Source: Lantana camara (Eukaryota > Streptophyta > Magnoliopsida > Lamiales > Verbenaceae). From it: a DNA stretch of 64,000 nucleotides. The notes under the pieces were generated by a model. That model saw nothing but the letters and a program-made list of their open reading frames with translations, was not told the origin of the DNA and made no database searches. The number at the start of each line of letters is the position of its first letter. Position 1 is the first letter of the stretch. The stretch lies in the NCBI GenBank assembly GCA_037501455.1, contig CM074862.1:82080001-82144000 (forward strand), written 5' to 3'. The position numbers were made by a program, and so were the translations under genes. Of the stretch, positions 1-11,800 are shown piece after piece.

Positions 1-650
1 GAAAATTGATATATCTAGCCCACACTAGACCAGACATTGCATATGCTGTTGGGATAGTGAGTCAGTTTATGCATCAACCTCAGAAAAGTCATATGGAGGC
101 AGTGACAAGGATAATCCGGTACTTAAAGGGATCCATTGGGTGTGGGATCCTGTTTGGAAAACATGGGCACTTGAACATTGAAGCTTACACAGATGCTGAT
201 TGGGCGGGAAACCCAAATGATAGAAGATCTACCTCAGGGTTCTTCACTCTTGTTGGAGGAAACGTGGTGACATGGAGAAGCAAGAAACAAAAGGTTGTGG
301 CCCTCTCAAGTGCCGAAGCTGAATTCAGAGGTATCGCGAAGGCGGTGACAGAGATTATCTGGCTAAGGAAACTAATGACAGAAATTGGAATAACTCCAAG
401 TGAGCCTGGGCGGTTGAAATGTGACAACAAGGCTGCGATCAGTATTTCTGAGAACCCAGTGCAGCATGACAGGACCAAACACGTGGAGGTGGATAGACAT
501 TTCATAAAAGAAAAGTTGGAAGATGGCACCATCGAGCTTCCGTTCGTAAAATCAGAAGACCAGCTTGCTGATATACTAACCAAAGCTGTTACCAGACAGA
601 TATTCAAGAAGACTTTGGACAAGCTGAGAATCGGGGATCCGATTACTTAG
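1..650 (+). pseudogene. Ty1/copia pol 3' fragment (RT thumb and RNase H)
   Basis: This is the C-terminal end of a Ty1/copia polyprotein and enters from outside the window. The reading frame is open to the TAG at 648-650. Visible family hallmarks are the RT-tail motif TRPDIAYAVGIVSQF near the start, the RNase H motif YTDADWAG with RRSTSGF, and SSAEAEFRG. The conserved terminal segment with CDNKAAISI, KHVEVDRHFI and DQLADILTKAV follows. The part visible here has no stops or frameshifts. A polypurine tract and a short LTR follow at once, so this is the true 3' end of an element. Whether the full polyprotein is intact cannot be judged because its 5' part is absent. Confidence 0.93.
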
Positions 651-834
651 CTTGAGGGGGAGTGTTAGGAATTACGAGATAAATCAGGATTGATTATTGT
701 TTCCATATATAACTGATTTATAGAATCCCTGACATGTAGGGATTAGTAGGTTAAATATTGGTTCCTCTGTACCTTTTAGCATAACAGAAAATATGAGTTC
801 AATACAATCTTCCATCCAACTCTATGCTTTAACA
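651..834 (+). mobile_element. Polypurine tract and 172-bp 3' LTR of the copia element
   Basis: A polypurine tract (TTGAGGGGGAG, 652-662) is followed by a sequence starting TGTTAG at 663 and ending TTAACA at 834, the usual TG...CA form. Its short length is usual for some copia lineages. The 5' LTR is outside the window, so the right border rests on the terminal dinucleotides, and the target duplication (GTTTT would be the right copy) cannot be checked. Confidence 0.75.
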
Positions 835-1392
835 GTTTTTATTAAAATTAGTATTTGAGAAACTTCTTATAAAAATATTTGAAAAGGCTATTGATATACA
901 TATTTTTCTTTTCCATTTTCAGAGAAGTATATATTAATTCTTTTTTTCTTTCTCACATTATTCTTCTTTCGCTCATACTACCACTCCTATCACAAATCGA
1001 TGTCTTCAACATAAATTGTCCCACCATCCTGCTCAGGGTACTAAATCCACGGTGTGCTTTCTACATCATATCATAACCGAAATTCACATATTGATCAATT
1101 TTTAACCGTATTAACCCTATCATTAATCGTAGGCAAACCGATAAAAATACCCCACGAACAAAAGTTCAATTTGTACATAAATTTAATCAAATCCAACTAA
1201 TTTCACAGCATGACATACACACATCACAAATATAATTCACTTGCAGCACAATTAACACTAATTTGATCGAGCCAGAATTTTCTCCGGATCCCGCAACTCC
1301 TGCCCCAAACTACTCTCGCATCTCCCATTTGTTGGGCTCTATTATATTACCAACTCTTAATTTTTCTAGAAAATTAATATTAGGGACTTGTT
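835..1392. other. AT-rich intergenic DNA, no gene seen
   Basis: I see no coding signature, RNA gene or repeat structure here. Open frames are short and low in complexity. The right end is the presumed upstream region of the small ORF at 1501. Confidence 0.5.
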
Positions 1393-1403
1393 TATATATA
1401 AAT
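1393..1403 (+). promoter_or_regulatory. Candidate TATA box for the ORF at 1501
   Basis: TATATATAAAT lies about 100 bp upstream of the ATG at 1501, leaving room for a start site near 1425-1435 and a short leader. It is the best plant-type TATA box in this stretch. The call is positional only. Confidence 0.4.
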
Positions 1404-1500
1404 CCTCAAGAAATTTTCCCCCCTCTTCATTCTTTTTGCCTTTAAGTGATCAAAAGGAGTATCTGCCTTCGCTGGTTACAAAAAAGAGGAGGCAGAAGGG

Positions 1501-1755
1501 ATGGGGAAATATGCGGAGCTTTTGGACGTTGGTGTAAGGATTGTTTGCAGATTTCAATCTCACTGCCCGCAAACTGCCCGTATGTACTACCACCCTCCTG
1601 CTGCCCACGATGACCCCAGCCACCCCGACCACCACCGCCACCACGGTGACAGCGGCAGCTCCGCCACCGTGGTTGCGGCGGACCGTTTGGAGTCCAAATC
1701 CGGTGGAGCACAGAGTGATAATACTGAGGTCATTCTTAAATCCGTCGTTTTTTAA
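1501..1755 (+). CDS. Small hypothetical protein with histidine-rich segment (84 aa)
   Basis: An uninterrupted ATG-to-stop frame encodes 84 residues. It opens with [14 protein letters not shown], then a segment containing [13 protein letters not shown] low-complexity run rich in His, Asp and Pro follows (about residues 32-48), and the tail ends [10 protein letters not shown]. The N-terminal block looks more protein-like than a chance frame. The locus sits in a GC-richer island in AT-rich flanks, with a TATA box at the right distance. It resembles a family of small uncharacterised plant proteins with conserved N-terminus and variable His-rich middle, but I cannot confirm this. There is no signal peptide or membrane helix. 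Function is unknown, and it could be a chance ORF. Confidence 0.45.
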   Translation: MGKYAELLDVGVRIVCRFQSHCPQTARMYYHPPAAHDDPSHPDHHRHHGDSGSSATVVAADRLESKSGGAQSDNTEVILKSVVF

Positions 1756-2562
1756 TCACCAAACTTGATGAAAAATGCTTAGAATCATTTTTTTTTTATT
1801 AAAAAGGAAAAAGATTTGTAGGGTTATGAAGCAAAGAATAGAAAAAACAAAAGATGATTTGTACGAACACAAGTTGTATAATTTCCTGTAATTCTTATTG
1901 TGGGATTAGAGGAAATTACTTTTATTTTACAGTGATTTGTCTCTTCGTTACTGCACATTAGCTTTAGGAGTTTTCTTTTCTCCTGTTTTTCAGGTATTAA
2001 AATCTTGAAATAGTAATAAAAAAAATTTACTAAGAATCTCTTGTTTTGTATTAATGCCAAATTTATAATTAAAAAACAATAATGAAAACTAATTACTGAG
2101 TTTTTTTTTTTTTAATTAAAAACCGGTCCAAGCAACCGTAAATTATTACCGAGATCTTTTTTCTTTTACAAAAGATGAAGATTATTCTCTCTCTCAACCC
2201 TTTTATGCCTTTGACCGTCGCCTGCTTCATCTGCAGAGCTTCCTCTTGTTTACAGCAAAGAGAGCGGATGCGGCTCGGGCGTAGTAGGTCTGGACGCCTT
2301 ACAGCCTTGCTTCCCATTGTAATTGTTACTACAAAAGGAAGGCTATATGAGATCCTTTTTCAAGGCGGCCATAAAGTGTTGCTCCTGCTCAAATAATTCT
2401 AATGCAGATCCAGACGAATGGGTCTGGGCTTTCGAAGCCGCGACAATCGTTACCAAGTCTAAACAATTGTCGACACGATTCCATGGATAGTTTCATTCGA
2501 CCTCGCGCACAAGCAACTGTGGAACGCCTTCCCCGATCTCGGCTGGTGTGTAATGCCGGCAG
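1756..2562. other. Intergenic DNA with a gene-like broken ORF near the hAT insertion
   Basis: 1756-2165 is T-rich with no coding signal. From 2347 a plus-strand frame of 47 codons (MRSFFKAAIKCCSC at its start, then DPDEWVWAFEAATIVTKSK) runs to a stop at 2488-2490. A shifted frame across 2480-2562 reads IVSFDLAHKQLWNAFPDL. With the hAT element and one copy of its target duplication set aside, this shifted frame stays open for about 20 more codons past 3549. Composition is exon-like, but I do not recognise the protein. It may be a relic exon broken by a frameshift and by the transposon. Confidence 0.3.
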
Positions 2563-3541
2563 CAATGTTTTCAAAACCGGACCGGAGGGCGAACCGGTAG
2601 GCTTACTAGTTACCGGTTCGATCAGTTCAACTACTGGTCGAACCGGTATGACGTAATAAATAATTAATTAATATTTTATTTATTAGATATATAATATTAT
2701 AGATATATAAATTTGAAATTTAATATTATAAACATATAAATTTATGATTTTCAATATTATGACAAAAAATAATTTTATTTATTCAATATCTAAAAAAATA
2801 AATCAAGATTATAAAAAGAAAGTAAAAAAAGAAGTTAAATATCATTTATTATGAATAAAACCTAAAAGCCCAACGCAAAAAGAATTATTATTAAGTTAAA
2901 AACTCTAAAACTTTTACAATTACTCAACCAGTTACAGCCGCAGAAAATTCTCCATTCTCTTCAACCTCATCCCTGTAAGTGATTTCTTATCTCTCTTTTC
3001 TTCAATTTTATTTCTCTCTCCCTCTCCCTCTCCCTCTCCTCTGATAAAAATGGAAGTGGCTCATGGCGTCGTTCTGACACTTGTTGAAATGCACGGAACT
3101 TGGGATTCAAAGTTTTCTTTATTTGGTGTTTTTTTCCTATCTCTTCTCCGTTAGCTGGCCTTCTTTTCGTCACTGATCTTGCTGGCTTTTTTTATTCAAA
3201 GAAGGAGAACAGACACAGACGGGAAGGGAGCCTACTTTCTTAAACAAAGGAAGGGACAGAATTCTCGTTATCGAGTTTTAAAGATTCAGAGAATGATAAC
3301 ACGATTGAAATTTTGGAACAAGAAAAATACAGATTTAACAAAAAAATAAAAATAATTCTACCAATTAATTAAGGAAACTGCGGTCCGGTCCGGTTTCCAG
3401 GGCCAGAACCGCCGGTTAACTGGCCGGTTTTTCCGGCCCTGTACCGGGCCGAACACTACCGGTTTTAGGGAGTCATCCAGACCGGACCAGGCGCCGGTCA
3501 CCAGTTGAACCGGCCTGTCCGGTCCGGTTTTCAAAACACTG
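2563..3541. mobile_element. Non-autonomous hAT-type DNA transposon (979 bp)
   Basis: The two ends are imperfect terminal inverted repeats. The left end starts CAATGTTTTCAAAACCGGAC and the right end, read inverted, starts CAGTGTTTTGAAAACCGGAC; about 21 of 23 positions match. The flanks are GCCGGCAG (2555-2562) and GCCGACAG (3542-3549), an 8-bp target duplication with one mismatch, as expected for hAT. Subterminal regions at both ends are dense in CCGG/ACCGG motifs, possible transposase-binding sites. The interior is AT-rich with a CT-microsatellite near 3012-3038 and no transposase ORF, so it depends on an autonomous relative. Confidence 0.85.
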
Positions 3542-4080
3542 GCCGACAGAGAAAGTTTCCTATTCTGGGTTGGATTCAGCCCGCTTACTTAGATTGAGTA
3601 GTTGAGATAAGCTGTTTGCTCTTTGTCAGATCACTTCACTTCGTTCGAGAAATCTCGAGCATAAATGGTTATGTGTTCCCTATCCGCTGGTTGATTTCTG
3701 CCACTTCTCATATTGCCATCAATCCTCTTTCGCTTCCTCCTGATCACAGTGGTAGGCCAGTTGAAAGAGAAGAAAAGGAAAGGTGATCCCCACCTCATCT
3801 ATAAACAATTTAGAAACCAAAAATACAAGTAACAAGTCATAATCCAATGATCAGCCAAAGCAAGTAGGCAAAAGTGCCCAGCCCACTCCCAACAATCAAA
3901 CTTATACATATTACAGCCATAACTAAACAACTCATCATTCAAACTTATACGTATTAGGGGCAGTCGGGCATAACTAAATCAACCCCTCATGCACATCACT
4001 CTATTAGGATCACTAGCTGACCTAAAAAGACGTTCAGACCTCTACATTCGTGCAATCACTAAACACATTCTTGATGATAG
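3542..4080. other. Intergenic DNA, no gene seen
   Basis: The first roughly 60 bp continue the exon-like sequence on the left of the hAT element. After that there is no coding signature, RNA gene or clear repeat up to the foldback element at 4081. Confidence 0.45.
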
Positions 4081-4235
4081 CGGAAATTCTTGTATGAGCC
4101 AGGTGTCGGCACTGTTCCCTACACCCGCCTCTAATACATAAATAAAAAAATATTTTATTTATTTTTTTTTATTGTGTATTAGAGGCGGGTGTAGGGAACA
4201 GTACCCTACACCCGGCTCATACAAGAATTTTCCGG
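4081..4235. repeat. Foldback MITE (about 64-bp inverted arms)
   Basis: The left arm (4081-4144) and the inverted right arm (4171-4235) match over about 64 bases with few mismatches. They share TTCTTGTATGAGCC, CTGTTCCCTACACCCGCC and TCTAATACA. A short A/T-rich loop separates them (4141-4172). RNA from either strand would fold into a long hairpin. There is no coding capacity. The size and near-complete self-complementarity are typical of MITEs, but I could not settle a target duplication. Confidence 0.85.
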
Positions 4236-4885
4236 TTTATATTGTAGAGCAAAAGCTCCTCTCTTCTAATTGCTTAAGTTAGCTTTGCTTTAATGCTTTT
4301 TTCTCATTGGAGGGTGAGATTTGCAACAATAAGTTATTTCTTTGGGCCAATTTTGTATTTATGACAAATTTGGGACTTCAATTTGCTGACCCAATAAGAT
4401 ATCGGACCAGAAATAAGATTCTGAACTCTATATATTATCAATTTCATTTGCAAGCATCAACACTTCTCTGAACTAATTTTAAAACCCTTTTGGGTCGTCG
4501 ACTTCCAGCTACTATTAATAGCGAAAGTTTTACACTTTAATGGTCCAATCTAGCTCAAACCCATAATAAAATATATAACAAAAAACAGAAACAAGGACCA
4601 CAAATTATAAATACTTGATGATTACATAAAAGCAAGTTTTCAAACCAAACGGCAGAAGCAAATCCAGAAACAAAGCAGCTTACGAATGAAAACCAGACCT
4701 AACATTAGCATATAACACTTCCGATAAACAAAAAGCAGAGCCCATAGGCGAAACCGACCTAGTGTTGCACACACAAAGGAAAACAAAGCTCTTCAACTTC
4801 AACTGCGCTAACCAAATCTAATACAGATCAGCAACTCCCAAGTTATTGGATAAACAAAGGCTGCAGCTTTGCATCTACCTCCGTT
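4236..4885. other. 3' flank and probable 3' UTR of SMT1; no other gene
   Basis: This stretch lies downstream of the SMT1 stop codon on the minus strand. Its right-hand part is presumably the 3' UTR; no clear polyadenylation signal stands out. No other coding signature is seen. Confidence 0.5.
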
Positions 4886-7800
4886 TCATTGTTGCTCTGA
4901 GTAGGGCTTCCGGCCCACGAAGAAATACATCGCCGTGAAAATCTCTTTCCTGCAAACCCCGTATATTGTAAGCTAGTGTTGATTTGCAAACACAGAAAAA
5001 ATGCGATTTTTGTTTTTGTAGCAATGTGTGGAGTGTTTGGCATCTTATAGCGATGTGTAGAGTGTTTGACATCTTATTTTAGGCAGGAAAAAACAATGTG
5101 TGGTGTGTTTGGCATCTTAATAGCAATGCGTGGAGTGTTTGACATCTTATTTTAGGCAGAAATAAGCTCGACGTTGGCGTCACCAAAAAACCAACATCAC
5201 TGTTTGAGGTTATTTTCATGAATGGGGGTTTGTTTCGAGTAGTAAAAGTGTCTCAAAAAAAAAAAAAAAAATTCAAACATATCGGCTACTTTTTCTTTTA
5301 CCAAACGAACACTAAGCATCAGGCTCAGAGAGACAGGGAGAAAGAGATTCTTACTTCCCCCCGGCAACAAGTCCTTCTGCAGCTTTCTCCAAGAAAGCTT
5401 GAACCCTTTGACTTCCCTGCGGGGCAATTCCGATTGTCTCTAGAGCCTTCACCTAAAAGAGGCAAATACCACAAATGTAACTACCATTAACACAACAACA
5501 GAAAACAGATGAGAGGATAAATAACTTATGAATAAATAAGACATATTATTCTTACCATATTTCTGGTGAAGAAGCGTCCGACTGAGGTCAACCGGAAGGT
5601 GCTAAGGGAGAAGTGACTTGCATCAATGGGCAAGTACCAGGGGACAGGCGAATCCACCGCAAGATCTTTCTCCCACACAACCTTTACCACGAAAAAAATT
5701 CAAAATGTTGATTATTTCACAACTACCTTGACAATAATCTATGCGACTCGCAAGATATTGCTACTTACTTCAAAACCAGCTTGCTTAACAGCTTCAAGGC
5801 ATTGGCTTGTCAGCCTAATGTCTGGGAGGCCATTGCCTAGTTCGATTTCTGCCTGCAAACATTGAATTTTATATCAAAACAAGAAATTTGATTTGACATT
5901 TATATCAAAACTCTCACCTTAATTTGCTGGTGTTCTTTGTTGTTAGGGTCGTAAGCATCAGTCATGCACCACTCATATGCAGCAAAACACTGGCCAGGTT
6001 TCAATACTCTGTAAATCTCCTTGTAACAGCCAACCTGGAATTTAACATTATAAAAAATATTAAATATTTGTTACGATTAAAAAATATTTTTTCTACATAT
6101 ACATTAACAAGTATATATATGTAGTCAAAACTAGGCGAACGAAAATGAATTGCATACTGCATCTGGGGCATGGCAGGTGGCTTCAATTGCGTACACAGCG
6201 TCAAAACTATTGTCAGGGAATGGCATCTTCATGAAATCTGCCTGCATAATCGATCACCAAAAGATATTAGAAACCCTTTCAAAATTAATAATCAGCAATG
6301 ATCAATTCAAAATTCGAGATCTCCAATTTTACTAACTTTCACAAAGTCACAAGTCCTGTCAACTCCAGCAAGCCTGTTTAGTGCCTGCACCATAGATATA
6401 GATTATTATAATGATTTGTTAGCATTAATTTTCGATTCTGATGACAAAACAAAACCACAAAAATGTCGATTTCGTTATCAAAAACTCCAGCAACAAGGAA
6501 CACAAATATTTAATCGTGTTGCCTAATGATGTAAGAAAGAAAAAACATACCTTCCCCCTAGTTATCTGGTATTCATTGTTGTTGAGACCAGTGATCGATG
6601 TAGAACTGCAACATTTTGGTGTTAAATAAGAGTGTGAAAATGCATTTTGAAGTGACAAAATCTATATATACCATGGGAAAGCACATATATGTTTTGAAGT
6701 GTGCATATTTATGATATGCATCGGAAAATTATTTTCAAGTAAAGATAAGAAAGCAAACGAAGAAACAAAACTAGCTTTAATTATTCATAAGTATTACCTG
6801 AATCGAGCAATTTCTCTTAACGGACCACCAATGCCACATCCTACATCCAAGACCTACAAACATAACAAAAGCAAGTAATATTAGATTAAAGCATATAAAT
6901 ATCAAGTCAAAAAAAAAAAACTCGAAACATAAGACCCTTAATACCTTCTGTCCTGGTTTCAGGCCAAGTTGTAAGGCAAGGAAGTGCTCATGCCTCTTAA
7001 TGCTCTCTTGGAGGTTCTCACCTTTCCATCTGTGTACCAAATTACATTAATCTTTATTTATTAATATCGTACAAAATTGTCTGAAGGAAAAAAAATTTTT
7101 TTGACAAATTGACTAAACAACGAATTCGCCGTAAGAGTTCACCTGGGAGCAAAATGGAATGATTCTCCCCATCCATATTCATAGAAACTTGTCACAAGAT
7201 CATAGTACTTATTAACCTGGAGAACGACACGCAGATAGAAAATTTTCAGGTTACTTCTTAGCTGTTGTACTCAAATGATGAATACTATTTTCAAAACCTT
7301 AAGGCATCACATATAAAGGAATGTGATTGAATTATTAAAAATCAAGAAACAAGTTCAAAAATTAGGCACGACGAATAAGACATCTAACCATATCGGTGTA
7401 GTTAGATTTTCTTTCTTCCTCCTTGCCTCCATAGCAAACATGATATTTTTCATACCTAATGATTTAACAGAAACGTCAATAACAAATCCATACAAAACAA
7501 TGACCAAACAAACAACATGAAAAAAAAAGAACAAAAAAGAAATTCAATGGAATAAGAAAATACAGAATTTCAAATAAAAAATTACGGAAAACACCAAGAA
7601 ATTTGGACAATGGCCATGAAAAACACCCTGAGCAACTGTAAGGAGTTTTTTTTTTCTGTAATTGGTTTAAACCTAAGGTTTAATGATAATTATTATTCCT
7701 TAGCAACACTGTCAACTAATTGAAATACTAATCATCATGATTAAGACACACATAGACCCTGGTCCCTCCAGTGTTAACAACTAACAACCAGATCTATCAC

Positions 7801-8348
7801 AATAATGACTCAAATAATGGGCATAATTATTCATTCTTTTCTGTCAAAATCAATACGAAAAGATCAACATAATCAATGATAAACTGTGCAAAAAGAGGCA
7901 AAAAAAAAGAGGTCTTTTTGCCAACTAATGCACAGATAGGTGCTTGACTGATCCTGAGTGAGTTGCTTTTCACATAATTGAGCAGATAAGACTATAAGTG
8001 ACCATTTAGACCGATCCATAATACCTTATCAACAAAGGAATTTCCTGAAAAACTAACAATCTTTAGTGCTACAAGAGTGACACGGAGATCCCATCATAAC
8101 TTAAAATCATACCAAATAAATATTTTCTCGAAAAAAACAGCGATTTAAACAGCAAGAACCTCAAACTCAAACACACCAATTTACCAACTTTTAGTCAATT
8201 TTCACACACAGACACACACAACACACAGGTTTGTATACAAACTGGGGATTGGGTTTAAGGATTACGTGTCAACAGCGGAGAGAACACCACTCTTCTCGAT
8301 CTTTCCTCCGACCCCAGATGCCAGATCCAATGTCCCGGCCCTAGACAT
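4886..8348 (-). CDS. SMT1: Cycloartenol/sterol C24-methyltransferase, 13 exons, 346 aa
   Basis: This SAM-dependent enzyme methylates C24 of cycloartenol, the first committed step to C24-alkylated plant sterols, and acts at the endoplasmic reticulum. Coding exons in transcript order are 8348-8266, 7455-7389, 7216-7143, 7029-6945, 6853-6798, 6605-6551, 6384-6337, 6241-6158, 6034-5918, 5852-5769, 5681-5556, 5452-5355 and 4949-4886. All introns are GT-AG and phases agree, giving 1041 coding bases including TGA, a normal family length. Landmarks are [14 protein letters not shown] (about residue 62), SAM motif [10 protein letters not shown] (104-113), [12 protein letters not shown] (about 128) and [15 protein letters not shown] (about 170). 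The GLNNNEYQ form and overall length favour SMT1 over SMT2. The last exon is 405 bp from exon 12; reading through the exon-12 donor would stop early and lose the conserved tail ([11 protein letters not shown]). No disabling mutation was seen. Confidence 0.94.
5018..5164. repeat. Minisatellite in the last SMT1 intron
   Basis: Four units share a core like AATGTGTGGAGTGTTTGGCA followed by TCTTA. Alternate units are separated by TTTTAGGCAG plus A-rich spacer, so there is a second-order period of roughly 75-80 bp. It lies wholly in the intron between exons 12 and 13 of SMT1. Confidence 0.8.
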
Positions 8349-8407
8349 GTCTCTTTTCTCTGTTTTCTTCAAAAATCCGTCACTCCAAAAGGTGGAATCT
8401 TGAAGAT

Positions 8408-8496
8408 CTGAGAAAAAGAAAGATTAAAAAACAAAAACGAAAAATCAGCAACATGCAATGTGTGGCGAGAAGCGGGAATGCAGAATCTTTACTCAC
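8408..8496 (-). other. SMT1: Probable 5' UTR intron of SMT1
   Basis: On the minus strand a good donor (ACT followed by GTGAGT, 8496-8491) and a pyrimidine-rich acceptor (CTTTTTCTCAG, ending at 8408) bracket 89 bp just upstream of the initiator ATG. A leader intron next to the start codon is common in plant housekeeping genes. Transcript data would be needed to confirm it. Confidence 0.5.
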
Positions 8497-8670
8497 AGTG
8501 GAAAGTGGTGCGGGATCTCAAAAACCCTTTTGAGACAGCACGCAGCAGCAAAAGATAGGGTTGAAAACCGTAATCACAGAGAGAAAGAAAGGTGAAAAGG
8601 CGAGAGCTTTTGAGATTGCTGGAGAGTGTCGTGAACTAGAGCGAGTCTTTAACAAAAAGATTTTGTATGG

Positions 8671-8833
8671 CAGAGAGAGAGAGAGAGACCACCGAGAGAC
8701 ACCGAGGTGTGAAGTGTAGTCGTTTGTTGTTTTGCGGTTTCCTAAACGACAATGGTCCAAGTCAGAGATCCACGTGGAACAAATCACAATTCCACATGTC
8801 AGAATTTGATAGGACAGCCCTAATTAATATATA
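8671..8833 (-). promoter_or_regulatory. SMT1: SMT1 core promoter region: TATA box, G-box, GA/CT leader
   Basis: On the minus strand TATATATTAA (8833-8824) is a good TATA box, putting the start site near 8795. A G-box CACGTG lies at 8771-8776, just downstream of the predicted start. A CT-dinucleotide tract on the sense strand (GA on the plus strand, about 8671-8687) lies in the predicted leader, as is common in plant 5' UTRs. Assignment is by motif and spacing only. Confidence 0.45.
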
Positions 8834-8849
8834 CTAAACCCATTTGCCG

Positions 8850-11800
8850 GCTAAGATGAGAGTCTTAAGGGATTAATTGCGTATTATTATCTTTAAAGAT
8901 GTACTTAATTTTGGGTATTCGACTCTTTGTTAAGATTTAGATCATGAATACGATATAATGGGATGATATAAAAAATTTTTAAAATTTTCAGGACATAATA
9001 TTGGATATAGAGTATCAGACACAATTGTCATGATATGATAAAAGATATAATTTTTAAAAATATTCGTGTATTATAAATTATTTATTTTCATATAATTTGG
9101 TTTTCACCGACTTTTCTTTCTTATATTTGGATTTTTGGAACTTTTCAAATAAAAACCAAATTATTTGTTTTCAAATATTTTTTGGGTTGTGATAGCCGAT
9201 AGGGGACACTATATTTGTTTTTATGATTTATTGTTTATTCGTTTAGCTTTAATTAAAGAAATAATTATTACTTATCTACATTCAATTTTAGCTAGTTCCC
9301 TGTCTAAAATCTTTTAGTATTATGTTTTTACTCAAACTCTATTTTAAATAAAATTACTCTATTATCTAAGAGAGAATTATAAAGAACTCATGTCACTATT
9401 ATTGAGGTTTCACTTATAACACGAGTCAAAAAAAATTCTAAAAGAGAGAGATTCTCATAAGAATATTAATATATGCTAGTCTAAAGTTTAGGTATTAAAT
9501 TGAGGATATAAGGTATTGAGTATAATATATGAATATGAAGGTGCACAATTCTCAAAATAAGTTATTAAATGGTTCAAAATAAAGTATTGAATTGAAAACA
9601 TAAGATATTGAATATAAGATACTCAGTTTTCAAAATAAGTTATTGAGTTGAGAACAAATCATCTATTATTTGTTGAGTATATGCTGAAAAAATAAAAAAA
9701 TATATAAAATTTGTCGTTGTATAATGACATATTAATTAACTTGAATGACTGAGAAGTTGAATGACACAAAAGACAAAAATAGTGGAAATCTTGGATAAGA
9801 AAGAAAAAAAGAAAAAAAATTAAATAATAAAGGACATTACAATAAATTTAGTATTTGGGGAGTTAGTGCTAAAACAAATTATTTTGTAGTGCAATCTAAA
9901 ATTTTCTACACGAATAATATTGTTTATACAGTTTTTTTTTTTTTTTTTTCTATCGTATCAGATATGGATAAAAATTAATTTCCCACACAAACTTTTTCAA
10001 GCTTGAGACTCTCCGATGGTGATCCTAAACATTGCTATCCTTCTGTATTTGTTGGCCCAACTTCGCCGAAGCATTTTTATAAAGGCATTATGATTTATCT
10101 ACTCTTACACAACTTAAGCGCATATGTTGATAGTCTCACATTTAAATCACATTAAATTCTATTTTGTTTTCTAAATAAAATGTTTCTGATACATATATTG
10201 TTTTGTTATATGATTTTATCTAAAAAGAGAGATTTCCTAAAAATATAATTGTTATTAATTAAATATAAAGTAAATATTTTTTATGGCATCATGGTACTTA
10301 GATTACATGGATTTATCTTTTAAAATAAATCAACATTTTGATAAAAAATAAAAATAATTGCTCTTGTTTTATCGTAGTGAAAATATAATAAAATTAAATA
10401 AGTGTTATATATATAAATATTTATAGCATAAAAATTATTAATTGTAAAATAATGTGTTTTAAAAAAAAAATATTATCAGCAACTAAACAATTATTTGATT
10501 GGTTTTATATTCTATAGTGAAAAATACTTTCAAGTAATAAATTAAAACATTATACATCACTAGTAATCTCCGCAAACTCTATGAGTGTGCAAATAATAAA
10601 ATTATTATTATTTAAATACATATTAAAATTAAAAAAAATTATTAATATTTATTTTAAATTATTTTTAATATAATTAAAAAATTAAAAGTAATACAAAATA
10701 GAAATTAGAAAATATGATGAAAAAATAAAAACTTATAAGAAAAAAGAAAGGGAGCAAGGTAAGAGAAAAAAGAAATGTTAAAAAATAAAAGATAAATACA
10801 GGATAACACTTGAAAGAGAGAAAAAATAATTTTAAAGTTCAAGAGATTAAAACGATTATTGTAAATGTATCTCACTTAATATAATAATATAAATTATCAT
10901 GGCTAAACATGGGCTTATATCTAGTATATATGTATATCTAAACACGGGCTATATATATAAGATAAAACTACATAACAAACAATATATTTATTAAAGATAC
11001 GTAATTATCTATCCCTATCAGTACTGAAAAAGAATCGGGTTAAAAAAAAGAAGTTTTTAAAAAGAATCAAACAGATTTTAGTGGTAAACTTGCTTCTTTG
11101 GTCTATGTTGACTTGTTACTTCTAATATGACATGATTAGTAATTTAGTGTGGGGGGCTGTCGTGGAAATAGGATAAATATTCTCATGTTATTGGTAAACC
11201 CATAATAATTAATATAAACATTATAGCAAAAATAATAAGGAAATTGTATAATTTATGTATAAAAATAAAAGCTTGATTTTGTGATATATAACATAAGATA
11301 TGTCATAAATGTATTTAAAATTTTATGCACGCCCAACGCCAATAAAATTGCAGAATAAATTATTTTAGTTAAATAAAATAAAATTATTAGGGACTTTCTG
11401 ACTCTTTGCAATTTCAGCATCACTATCGCTACTAATTGATGATGCAGTTTTTTTTTCCCTCGACCTACCCCTAACGGTAGAAGAATCCATGTGTGCTCGC
11501 ATAATATTATATATAGTTGTGTTAATATTATATATTTTTGTAATTATCTCAAAACGTTCTTTTTATTCTGCATTGAAATTTATATGAATATCCCATCTAG
11601 CAACCTTTCTTATTATAAGCTTCAGAGTTTGAGTGGTTTTAATTTCTTATTTTGATTACATGTAACTTTTTAAGAGTTTTTATCATGACAAGTTTTGTTT
11701 TGTATGTAATCTTCTTATCAATACACTGGCTGATTTTTCTATCAGTTAATGAAAGAGCCAAATGCAAAAAAAAAATGCATGTTGGGTCTTTGAAACTATT

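Noticed and set aside
5355..5452. SMT1 ending at the stop just after exon 12
   Set aside because: A good donor (GTAAGA) lies at the exon end, and a matching acceptor with the conserved C-terminal tail is at 4949-4886. The early stop is intron read-through.
8518..8787. Minus-strand 89-residue frame upstream of SMT1
   Set aside because: It starts at a GTG, lies in the predicted leader and promoter of SMT1 and crosses the probable 5' UTR intron. No protein-like features.
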